Part shown: one piece after another, positions 22,159-30,030 of the stretch
How the letters are laid out: every line of letters begins with the position of its first letter
How positions within the stretch are numbered: the first letter of the stretch is position 1
Assembly (NCBI GenBank): GCA_021851715.1
Contig: JAJZCR010000037.1
Location: 1 to 35,944 of the forward strand
Length of the DNA stretch: 35,944 nt
Origin: Planctomycetota bacterium
GTDB taxonomy: Bacteria; Planctomycetota; Phycisphaerae; WQYP01
Direction of reading: 5' to 3'
The notes under the pieces: model-generated
Seen by the model: only the letters and a program-made list of their open reading frames with translations
The model's database searches: none
Told to the model about the DNA's origin: nothing
Program-made: the position numbers and the translations under genes

Positions 22159-23148
22159 ATGACCAAACGCATCGTCTTCACCGGCCATCGCCAATGCACC
22201 CTGGAATCCATGGCCCCTGCTCCAATGGCAGACACCGCGGTACGCGTTAAAACCCTGATTTCACTGATCAGTACGGGTACGGAGTTGATCTGCTTTAATC
22301 GCAATTTCGCCCCGGGCACCCACTGGGACAATTGGATTAAATACCCATTTGTACCGGGCTATTCGCTGATCGGACAAGTGATGCAAGTCGGAGCCAAGGT
22401 GCAACAGTTTCGCGTGGGCGACCGCGTGGCGGCGCGCCTGGGCCATGTCTCCGAAGCCGTGGGTGATGCCGCTGAATTTTTCCCTGTTCCTGCGGATATG
22501 GACCCCCAAGCGGCGGCTTGGTTTGCACTGGCAAAGATTGCCGGCGTCGGCGCTCATGTGGCACAATACGTACTGGGCGATTCGGTGCTGGTGATCGGAG
22601 CCGGCCCCATCGGGCAAATGTCTGTCCGCTGGGCCAATGCCGCCGGAGCCACCGTGATCATCTGCGTGGATCCGCTCTCTTCACGTTTGGCCCCGGCCAA
22701 GGCCGGCGGGGCCACGGCGGTGGTGGCCGGTGCCATTGACCGGGTGGAAGCGGAAATACTCGCAGCCAATGGCGGCCGACGGCCCCGGGTTGTGATCGAT
22801 TCCACTGGTCATGCGGCGGTCTTTTCGGCGGCGCTCGCTATGGCGGCGGACCGGGGCCGCGTGGTGCTGCTCGGAGATACCGGTTTTCCTGGCCAGCAGC
22901 ATCTGACCAAAGATGTGATAATCCGCGGGCTGACGGTGGTAGGGGCACACGACGCGCACGCGGACGTCTTGAGTAACGCCGCCGGTGCCGGCATATTTTT
23001 TAACCTGGCGATGTCCGGGCGTTTCAATCTTTCAGGCCTCAATACCCACACCTTCCGGCCGGACCAGTGCCAGCAGGCCTACGAAACCATCGATGCACAG
23101 CGCGAAAAGACCATGGGCGTGTTGTTTGATTGGACTTCCATCGGATGA
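22159..23148 (+). CDS. Medium-chain dehydrogenase/reductase (zinc-type alcohol dehydrogenase family)
   Basis: The 329-residue protein has the MDR fold: ISTGTELI early on, PGYSLIGQV where classical members have the GHE zinc motif, then the Rossmann fingerprint VLVIGAGPIGQMSVRWA. The early ISTGTE signature marks a subgroup in which the structural zinc cysteines and the usual GHE are missing, and none are seen here. It probably uses NAD(P)H on a sugar alcohol, sugar acid or related alcohol. CAGGAG stands before ATG 22159. Pairing with the Hyi-like isomerase suggests a short catabolic module for a polyol or sugar acid, but no substrate can be named. Confidence 0.82.
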   Translation: MTKRIVFTGHRQCTLESMAPAPMADTAVRVKTLISLISTGTELICFNRNFAPGTHWDNWIKYPFVPGYSLIGQVMQVGAKVQQFRVGDRVAARLGHVSEAVGDAAEFFPVPADMDPQAAAWFALAKIAGVGAHVAQYVLGDSVLVIGAGPIGQMSVRWANAAGATVIICVDPLSSRLAPAKAGGATAVVAGAIDRVEAEILAANGGRRPRVVIDSTGHAAVFSAALAMAADRGRVVLLGDTGFPGQQHLTKDVIIRGLTVVGAHDAHADVLSNAAGAGIFFNLAMSGRFNLSGLNTHTFRPDQCQQAYETIDAQREKTMGVLFDWTSIG

Positions 23149-23192
23149 CGGCTTCAGCCGGGCAGCACGTGCCGGGGTGTGGACCAGGGCAA

Positions 23193-23771
23193 TTATTCAT
23201 GCAAAGCTGCGGAAAGCTTGGGGCCTAGAATCACCTGCGGTTGCGGGGTTGGCCGGTAATTGGGTTGGACTGAAAGTTTCATCGGTTGACGCTTGGCCGC
23301 GGGCAGGCCATGTTGATCAATGATTTTCTGAATGAGCATAATGCCTTCCATGAGAGTTTCCGGCCGCGGCGGGCAGCCGGGCACGTACACATCCACCGGA
23401 AGGAATTGATCAATACCCTGCACCGTGGCGTAATTATCAAAAACTCCACCGGTGCTGGCGCAAGCCCCCATGCTGATGACCCATTTGGGTTCGGCCATCT
23501 GCAGATAAATGCGATGCAGCACCGGCATCATCTTGATGCTCACACGACCGGCCACAATCATCAGGTCCGCCTGCCGCGGCGAAAACCGCATCACTTCCGC
23601 ACCGAACCTGGCCAGGTCATAGCGGCTGCTGGCGGTAGCCATCAGCTCAATGCCGCAGCAGGCCGTGGCAAAGGGCATCGGCCATACGCTGGAACGCCGG
23701 CACCAGTTGACCACCTTTTTAAGGTTCATGGTGAGTACGTTATCGGGTAAGGATGTAGGTTCGATCGACAT
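23193..23771 (-). CDS. nuoB: NADH-quinone oxidoreductase subunit B
   Basis: The 192-residue protein is the peripheral-arm subunit that carries cluster N2, the last iron-sulphur centre before quinone. Its four ligands are present: Cys38 and Cys39 (ATACCGIE), Cys104 (MGACASTGG) and Cys133 ([10 protein letters not shown]). GRVSIKM and [20 protein letters not shown] residues match the family. The start is taken at ATG 23771 (AGGAAG upstream); an in-frame upstream extension is unlike NuoB. It follows nuoA by 73 bases on the same strand. After it, instead of the usual nuoC/nuoD, comes an unrelated plus-strand gene, so the rest of complex I must be elsewhere or absent. Confidence 0.95.
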   Translation of the reverse strand: MSIEPTSLPDNVLTMNLKKVVNWCRRSSVWPMPFATACCGIELMATASSRYDLARFGAEVMRFSPRQADLMIVAGRVSIKMMPVLHRIYLQMAEPKWVISMGACASTGGVFDNYATVQGIDQFLPVDVYVPGCPPRPETLMEGIMLIQKIIDQHGLPAAKRQPMKLSVQPNYRPTPQPQVILGPKLSAALHE

Positions 23772-23844
23772 AAGACAGCTTCCTGAACAGGGCCGGCAGA
23801 GTTCACCGTTCGCCGGACCCTTGCGGACCACCTTCCGGCGGCCT

Positions 23845-24267
23845 TTAACTCCAGTTGAATACGTCCTTGGCCCACGCATACACGTAGGCCAGAATCAGGA
23901 TGATGGTGAAAATAATGATGCTGGCAAAAAGTGGCACATGGCTTAAATGCAGGCCGGGGCTTTGCCGCTTGGAAAAGATCATCACCCACGGAATCAAAAA
24001 CAGAATTTCCACATCCAGCACCAGAAACACCACCGCCACCAGGTAAAACCGCACGTTAAAGCGGTCTTTGGTGCTGCCCAGGGGATCCACGCCGGATTCA
24101 TAAGTGGAATCTTTCACCCGGCCCTTGCGCGACGGCCCCAAAATCGCCGAAAGCACCACATTGCTAAGCGCAAAAATCAAGGCGATGATAAAAAACAGCC
24201 CGATGAGTATCCAATACTCAAAAGTATTGGAAGGGGAGGTCACGGCAGCCAAGGCTAAATTTACCAT
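23845..24267 (-). CDS. nuoA: NADH-quinone oxidoreductase subunit A
   Basis: The 140-residue membrane subunit has three helices. The conserved loop [13 protein letters not shown] is followed by [26 protein letters not shown] in the order typical of NuoA; the loop includes the Tyr-Glu-Ser-Gly core. It belongs to the proton-pumping membrane arm next to the quinone site. ATG 24267 is chosen because the longer in-frame extension is unlike NuoA; upstream lies AGAAGAG and a strong promoter at 24343-24372. It is transcribed with nuoB. Confidence 0.93.
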   Translation of the reverse strand: MVNLALAAVTSPSNTFEYWILIGLFFIIALIFALSNVVLSAILGPSRKGRVKDSTYESGVDPLGSTKDRFNVRFYLVAVVFLVLDVEILFLIPWVMIFSKRQSPGLHLSHVPLFASIIIFTIILILAYVYAWAKDVFNWS

Positions 24268-24342
24268 AAAAACTCTTCTTCGCTGGACCTCGCATCCGCC
24301 TGGCCCAGGGCGATTTGTGAAACAACTCACAAACTCCTTCGG

Positions 24343-24372
24343 ATTATACCCAACGATCCGGTACTTGGTCAA
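24343..24372 (-). promoter_or_regulatory. Promoter of nuoA-nuoB
   Basis: On the minus strand TTGACC (24367-24372) is followed after 18 bases by a perfect TATAAT (24343-24348). Transcription would begin near 24336, giving a leader of about 70 bases before nuoA. Confidence 0.65.
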
Positions 24373-25055
24373 AAGCTCCGCTGCATTCATGGTGGATCAA
24401 AGCACCTTGTCACCACTTACAGGCCGAAGTCTGCGGCCCCAGGCAATTTCCGCCGCCCCGCGCAACCCGCAGCCCGGGGATTATTTCCGCGGGACCTGGC
24501 TTGTGGGTGGTGTCGGCGGGTTCAAGGTTTCACCGATGAAGGTGACCACAGTGCGCCCAGCCAGGCAATGGCCGGACTGATGCGATGGGCGGCGCAACCA
24601 AGTGGTGTGGCCATGACAGGCTGAAGATATTTCGCAAGTGCCATAAATATCACTCGCACATTTCGCATAAACGTGATTGACATGTTTTGCACTTTCCATC
24701 CGCTAATTTCGGACTATACCTTCAGATATGAGAATAATGGTCACGCAATGCTTGTCAGCGGCCGGTCCAAATGATCGTTTGTGATTTTAGATAAATGCTT
24801 CTGTGAATAAAGCTTAGCCCGATGACCAGAACACGCAACTGAAAGGCAGAGTCCGATATTATTTTTTATTATTGCCCTTGTCCAAGGGTTATTGTGTGCC
24901 TATGATTAAGAAGACACAGCTAACATGGTGCAGGTGTCCAGTCGGCGTAAGCAGAAGTGAACGGGTAACCACCAGAAGCAATGGAGTGCTCCAAGATGCG
25001 AAGGTTTCGCGATTTAAGCGCATCGTGGTTTCTGGCACAGGAAACGGAGTACCAC
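24373..25055. other. Gene-free interval, partly AT-rich
   Basis: Nearly 700 bases lie between the nuoA promoter and the HEAT/TPR gene without a recognisable gene. The part 24610-24930 is clearly richer in A and T than its surroundings, contains TTGACA at 24677-24682 with GCTAAT 19 bases later (weak promoter at best) and a short CCCTTG/CAAGGG hairpin near 24877-24890. I see no RNA gene or mobile element ends in it. Confidence 0.4.
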
Positions 25056-25739
25056 ATGGCTGAGAGCGACGGATTCCAAATCAGTACTACACGCTTTGTC
25101 AAAGAATTGCAACCAGCCTTTGAGAAAGGGGACCTTCGCTGGGCATACGAGGTTCTCCACGAGGCCTGGCCGGTGGGGTGGTTGATTCAGCTTCTGATGG
25201 AGGGCGATATGCAGGCCCGGAGACTGGCGATTATGTCGCTGGGCCTGGTCGGAGATGGAACCGCCGTCGGGCCGTTAATACGTACTCTCCACGATCAGGA
25301 CCTCAAAGTGAACCAACTGGCGGACAATTCTCTCCGCTGCATCTGGTGTGGAATGGGTAAAAAGCAGAGCACCCATCTTATCAAGCAAGGCAATACCCAT
25401 CTTAACCATGGCAACACGGAAGTTGCTATCGAACGCTTCTCCATGGCCATCGAAGTGGACCCCGGCTTTGCCGAGGCTTACAACCAGCGGGCCATTGCCT
25501 ACAGCTTGGCGGATCGGTTTGAAGAAGCGATCACAGACTATCAATCTACCCTCAAACTCGAACCGCAGCATTTTGTAGCCATGGCCAATTTGGGGCATTG
25601 CTATTGCAATCTGGGCGATTTCATGCATGCCCACCACTGTTATGAACAGGCCTTGGCTCTCAATCCTCATCTGGAAGGTGTGGCCGAAGCCATTGACATG
25701 ATCGACCGCATCAACGATGCCCAAGACAAGGTGGCGTAA
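25056..25739 (+). CDS. HEAT-like plus TPR repeat protein
   Basis: The 227-residue protein has no signal peptide. Residues about 25-85 contain a HEAT/PBS-lyase-like unit (ARRLAIMSLGLVGDGTAVGPLIRTLHD). Residues about 105-210 hold three tetratricopeptide units (AIERFSMAIEVDPGFAEAYNQRAIAYS, split by position; EAITDYQSTLKLEPQHFVAM; YEQALALNPHLEGV). Such proteins serve as scaffolds for protein-protein contacts. GGAG precedes ATG 25056; a longer in-frame start at 24981 lacks a ribosome-binding site. No partner is evident from the neighbours. Confidence 0.78.
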   Translation: MAESDGFQISTTRFVKELQPAFEKGDLRWAYEVLHEAWPVGWLIQLLMEGDMQARRLAIMSLGLVGDGTAVGPLIRTLHDQDLKVNQLADNSLRCIWCGMGKKQSTHLIKQGNTHLNHGNTEVAIERFSMAIEVDPGFAEAYNQRAIAYSLADRFEEAITDYQSTLKLEPQHFVAMANLGHCYCNLGDFMHAHHCYEQALALNPHLEGVAEAIDMIDRINDAQDKVA

Positions 25740-25823
25740 GCCGGTCGGGAACCCTTCACGGTGTGAAAACCATACAAATAAATAAAGAGAATCAGCGGAT
25801 GTTGCAGGCCGTGAAGGCAAAAA

Positions 25824-25844
25824 ATGCGCCAAAATCTGGCGCAT
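25824..25844 (-). terminator. Hairpin with T-run on the minus strand
   Basis: ATGCGCCA (25824-25831) and TGGCGCAT (25837-25844) form a perfect 8-bp stem with a five-base loop. On the minus strand the stem is followed by six T, the form of an intrinsic terminator, but no minus-strand gene ends nearby. It may stop antisense transcription or act only as a hairpin in the plus-strand message. Confidence 0.4.
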
Positions 25845-25969
25845 ACGGCCGGGAAGCATCGTGTTTTTGCCTGATACCCCTCGAATATGCTGACGTGGTG
25901 GCGGCCGCGGTGCTTTGGCAACAATTGATGGCCACGCCGCAACGTATTTTTGCTTCACGGCAACATTTT

Positions 25970-25999
25970 TTTACAGGCAGGCAGGCTCCGAGCTATACT
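25970..25999 (+). promoter_or_regulatory. Promoter of the thiol peroxidase gene
   Basis: TTTACA (25970-25975, 5 of 6), an 18-base spacer and TATACT (25994-25999, 5 of 6) lie 27 bases before the ATG. A TATAAT at 25999-26004 overlaps the -10 box but has no -35 partner at the right distance. Confidence 0.6.
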
Positions 26000-26026
26000 A
26001 TAATGAACAATGTAAGGAGCTATCGT

Positions 26027-26632
26027 ATGAAGCCTGTGAGATTTTCGACTTTCGTGTTGCTGGCGGTTTCGCTTTTGGTAGCGGGTGGATGCGCATTGTT
26101 GCCCGTTACCCAGCGCACCGGATTGGTAACACTCAACGGTCAGCCTCTCACACTGCTGGGCTGTCCTGTTCATGTGGGCGAAGCGGCACCACCGTTTAAG
26201 GCCGTCGCCAACAACATGACGGTTTACCATTTTAAACCTGGCCATGGAAAAGTCTGGATTCTCTCGTCGGTGCCATCACTGGATACGCCGGTCTGCAGTT
26301 TGGAAACTCACCATTTCAACCAGGTGGCGTCCACCCTGGGAAAAAATGTGGGAATCATCACCATCAGCATGGACCTGCCCTTTGCCCAGAAACGGTGGTG
26401 CGGTGCCAAAGGCGTTAAACACATTATGACCCTTTCCGATTACCGCTTCCACGCATTTGCCAAAGCTTATGGCGTGTTGATCAAGCAAAACGGCCTTCTG
26501 GCACGGCAGGTCGTGGTGGTGGGGAAGACGGGCAAAATATCCTACGTTCAACTGGTGGCGAACATTGGCCATCAGCCCGACTATGCCCCGGTGCTGGCCG
26601 CCGCCCGTCAGGCTGCCGCGGCCAAACCGTAA
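26027..26632 (+). CDS. tpx: Thiol peroxidase (Tpx) with lipoprotein-like signal
   Basis: The 201-residue protein is an atypical 2-Cys peroxiredoxin. Its core starts VTLNGQPLTLLGCPVHVGEAAP and the peroxidatic Cys90 lies in SVPSLDTPVCSLETHHFN. The resolving Cys125 lies in DLPFAQKRWCGAKG, as in Tpx of other bacteria. It reduces hydrogen peroxide and organic peroxides using thioredoxin-like donors. Unlike the usual ~165-residue cytosolic form, it begins with a signal helix and a lipobox-like VAGGC (Cys22), so it may be a membrane-bound lipoprotein. AAGGAGC at 26013-26019 fixes the start at 26027. The lipobox has Ala rather than Leu at -3, so lipidation is probable, not certain. Confidence 0.88.
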   Translation: MKPVRFSTFVLLAVSLLVAGGCALLPVTQRTGLVTLNGQPLTLLGCPVHVGEAAPPFKAVANNMTVYHFKPGHGKVWILSSVPSLDTPVCSLETHHFNQVASTLGKNVGIITISMDLPFAQKRWCGAKGVKHIMTLSDYRFHAFAKAYGVLIKQNGLLARQVVVVGKTGKISYVQLVANIGHQPDYAPVLAAARQAAAAKP

Positions 26633-26741
26633 CCAAAGCCGGTGGCGTAAAGCCCGGCGTGTGATGCACGGTGGGCCGGAAAATTTACTCTCCGGAACGG
26701 GTTCTCCGGCGTGAAAATTGGGTGTTCACCGCAGGCCGCGC

Positions 26742-27476
26742 TTATTTGGCGGGGGCGGCGGAAACGGGGGGTGGTTCATGGCCGTGTTCGTCCACCATGC
26801 CCAGTTCCTGCAGGGCTTTCAGGGCGGCTTGCTGCTCGGCATCCTTCTTGGTGGTACCCCAGGCAGGGCTGAATCCGCGGTCGTTGGCTACGACCCGCAC
26901 CTGGAATGATTTATGGTGATCCGGCCCGGTTTCGTCCAGAACTTCGTAGGTGGGGGTGCCGCCGAGCTGGCGCTGCACGTATTGCTGAAGCAGGGATTTG
27001 TAATTTTGCTGGTGACTGGTTTTGGCGTATTGGGAAATCCAGGTGTCGGTATGTTTGAGCACAAAGGTGCGGGCGTTTTCAAAGCCGCCATCCAGGTAAA
27101 TGGCGGCCACAACGGATTCAAATACGCCCGCGGCCAGGCTGCTCGGGCGGGTGCCTGCTCCTTCCATGCCCCGCCCGACGCGAATGAGGGCGGTCAGGCC
27201 GATGGCGTTGCTGATGGCGGCACACGTGCGACGCGAGACCACCGCGGATTTGAGCTTGGTCAGTTCGCCTTCCAGATGTTCGGGATAAATTTCATAAAGC
27301 CGCTGGCATACAATAAGTCCCAGCACGGCATCGCCGAGGAATTCGAGCCGCTCGTTGGAAAGCAAACGGTTATCCGCGCAGGAAGAATGAGTCAATGCGG
27401 CGTCCAGCAATTCCGGAGAACGGAATTGGTATTCAATGATCGCCTGGCACTGGTCCAATATTTCCTGAATAACCAT
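26742..27476 (-). CDS. rnc: Ribonuclease III
   Basis: The 244-residue double-stranded RNA endonuclease processes rRNA and other structured RNAs. Its catalytic domain has the signature NERLEFLGDAV (residues 41-51) with Glu42, Glu45 and Asp49. The second metal-site segment is SLAAGVFESVVAAIYLDGG with Glu120. The C-terminal double-stranded RNA-binding domain begins near residue 160 (NYKSLLQQYVQRQ) and includes GTTKKDAEQQAA. The metal-ligand Asp normally three residues before Glu120 is Gly117 here, as discussed in the findings. ATG 27476 is an acceptable start with no strong ribosome-binding site. It shares its strand with the RluA-type gene upstream. Confidence 0.9.
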   Translation of the reverse strand: MVIQEILDQCQAIIEYQFRSPELLDAALTHSSCADNRLLSNERLEFLGDAVLGLIVCQRLYEIYPEHLEGELTKLKSAVVSRRTCAAISNAIGLTALIRVGRGMEGAGTRPSSLAAGVFESVVAAIYLDGGFENARTFVLKHTDTWISQYAKTSHQQNYKSLLQQYVQRQLGGTPTYEVLDETGPDHHKSFQVRVVANDRGFSPAWGTTKKDAEQQAALKALQELGMVDEHGHEPPPVSAAPAK

Positions 27477-27592
27477 GGTCTTGTCAGTCCAGATCTGTTA
27501 TCAGTCCGATCCCGGACGATGCTTGAACAGCATCCGTGCATATGAATCGCCGCCTCCAGCGTCATCGTCGGCTACGGCCGACATCGCCCTAA

Positions 27593-28660
27593 TTATCGAC
27601 CAGTCCCGCGAAGGACCGACAATAATTCAATCATATCATCAGGCAGAGGGGCTTCCAGAGTCATACGGGTGAAATTAAAGGGGTGAACAAATTGCAGCCT
27701 GAAGGCGTGCAGCGCCTGGCGGCCGATAACGGGACAGGTCGGATGAGCGGTCGAAACGGTTTTTGGTCCGGTAATATCCAGTGGCGAAAGTTCACGTCCA
27801 CCATAGGTGACATCGCCGACAATGGGATGCCCGATATGCGCCAAATGCACCCGAAGTTGGTGTGTGCGGCCCGTTTTCGGAGCCAACTCCAGCAGGGAGC
27901 ATCGGCCAAACCTTTCACGCACGTGGTAAATGGTTTGAGCCGGGCGGCCGCCCTCGGCACGCACAGCATATTTTTCGCGGTTGCCAGGATGGACTCCCAA
28001 TGGAGCATCAATCATATCGCTATCCAGCGCCGGCACTCCATGGACGATTGCCAGGTAAGTCTTGCGAATGGTGCGGCGCTCGAATTGGCCGGCCAGCCGC
28101 CAATGGGCCTCATCAGTTTTGGCAATCAGGATCAGGCCGGTGGTATGGCGGTCCAGGCGATGAATGATTCCGGGACGCCACGGATCGCTGCCGGTGGAAA
28201 GCGTGCCGGCATTCTGACGGGCGCGGTACAGCAGGGCGTTGATCAGTGTGCCGGTCCAGTGGCCACGGGCCGGATGGACCAGAAGGTCTGCCTGTTTATT
28301 GACGGCGAGAAAGTGGTCGTCCTCATAAACGACTTGCAGCGGGATATTCTCCGGCAGGGCGTGATGATCCACCGCAGGAGGAATATCCAATTGAACTTTG
28401 TCTCCGGTCCGCAGCAGCGTACTGGATTTGGCCGGACGATCATTGACCAAAGCGGCTCCCGCACGAATTAACTTTTGCAGCATCGAGCGTGAATGGTGAG
28501 GCAGCCGATCACGCAGGTACAGGTCCAGGCGTTTTTGCAGATCGTGGCGAATATGAAACTCAATATGATCGAGTGCCTCATCTACGGGCAGTGATTCCAC
28601 TCCATCGGCATCATCCGTCGGTGTGGAGGGTGGATCATTCACATCAGGCTTGCTGCACAT
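27593..28660 (-). CDS. RluA-family pseudouridine synthase
   Basis: The 355-residue protein has an S4-like RNA-binding domain at about residues 38-95 (RLDLYLRDRLPHHSRS). The catalytic domain follows, with Asp170 in GIIHRLDRHTTGL, the motif-II active site of RluA/RluD enzymes. ELAPKTGRTHQLRVHLAHIGHPIVGD is also standard. These enzymes isomerise uridines in 23S rRNA or tRNA (RluD type acts on positions 1911, 1915 and 1917 in E. coli). Which sites apply here is not decidable. ATG 28660 (AGGAC upstream) is preferred to a longer start at 28828 that would overlap the next gene. Confidence 0.9.
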   Translation of the reverse strand: MCSKPDVNDPPSTPTDDADGVESLPVDEALDHIEFHIRHDLQKRLDLYLRDRLPHHSRSMLQKLIRAGAALVNDRPAKSSTLLRTGDKVQLDIPPAVDHHALPENIPLQVVYEDDHFLAVNKQADLLVHPARGHWTGTLINALLYRARQNAGTLSTGSDPWRPGIIHRLDRHTTGLILIAKTDEAHWRLAGQFERRTIRKTYLAIVHGVPALDSDMIDAPLGVHPGNREKYAVRAEGGRPAQTIYHVRERFGRCSLLELAPKTGRTHQLRVHLAHIGHPIVGDVTYGGRELSPLDITGPKTVSTAHPTCPVIGRQALHAFRLQFVHPFNFTRMTLEAPLPDDMIELLSVLRGTGR

Positions 28661-28814
28661 GGGGTTGTCCTGAAAATTCAAGGGTCTTGGTGATCCGGAA
28701 CGCGGGGCGGGCGGTTGGGTCACAGGTGTTCGCCGCGGCTGGAAGGGGAACAGCCGGTTATGGGGTCGCTGCGCAAGCGGTTGGGCCGCACCGCGCCGCC
28801 GGCCCGCATAATCT

Positions 28815-29936
28815 TTAGTTGCCGGCATTGGCGGCGGTTATCGAATTCAATTCACTCACGGTGTATTTATGAAATTGGCCATCACATTGCTGGGCCAATT
28901 TTTGCAGTTCCCGGCGCTCGCCATCCACACTGATGACATCCAGCCGCTGGCCGGGACTGCGTTTGGCCTCCATGGCCGCGACGAGATTGTGGGGCATCTG
29001 AAATTTGGCGGTAACAAAAATCACCTGGTTTCCGCCTAAAGCCAGCGATGCGAGCATGCTCTTGAGGGTATTGTTGGATCCATAGCTCATGGCGTTGCGC
29101 AAACGGCGCAAAATGGGGTGAAGAGCTTGGACTTCCGAACGCCGCAGCCAGCCCTGCGAGGGCAGCAGCGTGAGACCCTTGTCCCGCCAGATGGCTACCC
29201 GGAATTGCTGATCCGGGGCCAGGGTGGCCACAGCTTCCTGCACGCCCTGGGTAACATAGCTGAAACTATTGATATTGGCGGATGAACCGTCGAGACTGAA
29301 AATAATCTTGTCGCCCGTCAAGGGGATGCCCAGAAACAAAGGTCCGCTCGGCGCGTGGGCGCCATTTCCCGAATGGCGCACGCTGCTGGGTGTATACGAT
29401 GATGCGGCGCGCCGGCGGGACTGTTGGCCCATGATCTGCCAGATGACCAGGCTTACGGCCACCAGAAACAGCAAAGCCACCGCCACCAGGGACCAGAACA
29501 CCAGCGGATCCAGGCTCAGCCGCCGTTGCTTGTGTGGCACGGATGCAGCACGTGGCACGGGTGTGGTCGGACGTGCAACACGAGTTGCCGGCGGATGGGA
29601 TTCTGCACCAGCACGATCCTGTGCCGATGGCGAGCGCGAGAACGCACCCGAACCGGCAAAGGCACCGCTGCCTGCGGGAGGGGTCGCCGGGCGTCGCATC
29701 CCACTGCCGATCCCGCTGCCGGTGGCGATACTGTCACGATCCGACGCGGCGGACCTGCCGGTGGAGGGTGGCGCGACTTCCGGCGATGCTCGACGAGATG
29801 TAGACGCAACGTGGCCGGCCTCGATGGGAACTTGCAGCAAGGTTCCACAGCGGCTGCATCGGCATACACCGCCGCGGAATCCATCATCCAATTCCAGCAC
29901 CGTGGAGCATTTGTGGCACTGTACAATAATCGCCAT
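28815..29936 (-). CDS. Zinc-ribbon membrane protein with VWA-like C-terminal domain
   Basis: The 373-residue protein starts with a zinc ribbon (CHKC and CRCSRCG). A low-complexity Ser/Pro/Gly/Arg linker runs to about residue 135. One transmembrane helix (FWSLVAVALLFLVAVSLVIW) and an extracytoplasmic domain follow. The last domain begins DKIIFSLDGSSAN, which resembles a von Willebrand A strand and degenerate MIDAS site (DGSSA instead of DxSxS). Zinc ribbon plus linker plus helix plus VWA-like domain is common among uncharacterised planctomycete proteins. The cytosolic zinc ribbon and external domain suggest a cross-membrane or tethering role, but no function is established. Confidence 0.75.
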   Translation of the reverse strand: MAIIVQCHKCSTVLELDDGFRGGVCRCSRCGTLLQVPIEAGHVASTSRRASPEVAPPSTGRSAASDRDSIATGSGIGSGMRRPATPPAGSGAFAGSGAFSRSPSAQDRAGAESHPPATRVARPTTPVPRAASVPHKQRRLSLDPLVFWSLVAVALLFLVAVSLVIWQIMGQQSRRRAASSYTPSSVRHSGNGAHAPSGPLFLGIPLTGDKIIFSLDGSSANINSFSYVTQGVQEAVATLAPDQQFRVAIWRDKGLTLLPSQGWLRRSEVQALHPILRRLRNAMSYGSNNTLKSMLASLALGGNQVIFVTAKFQMPHNLVAAMEAKRSPGQRLDVISVDGERRELQKLAQQCDGQFHKYTVSELNSITAANAGN

Positions 29937-30030
29937 AAAGTTGGCTCCTTACCCAAACAAATTGCCTGCCGCTGATCCGAAGCGTCTTAACATCCTTTTG
30001 TTCAAGCCACAAACTCCCATAGTAACCGTA

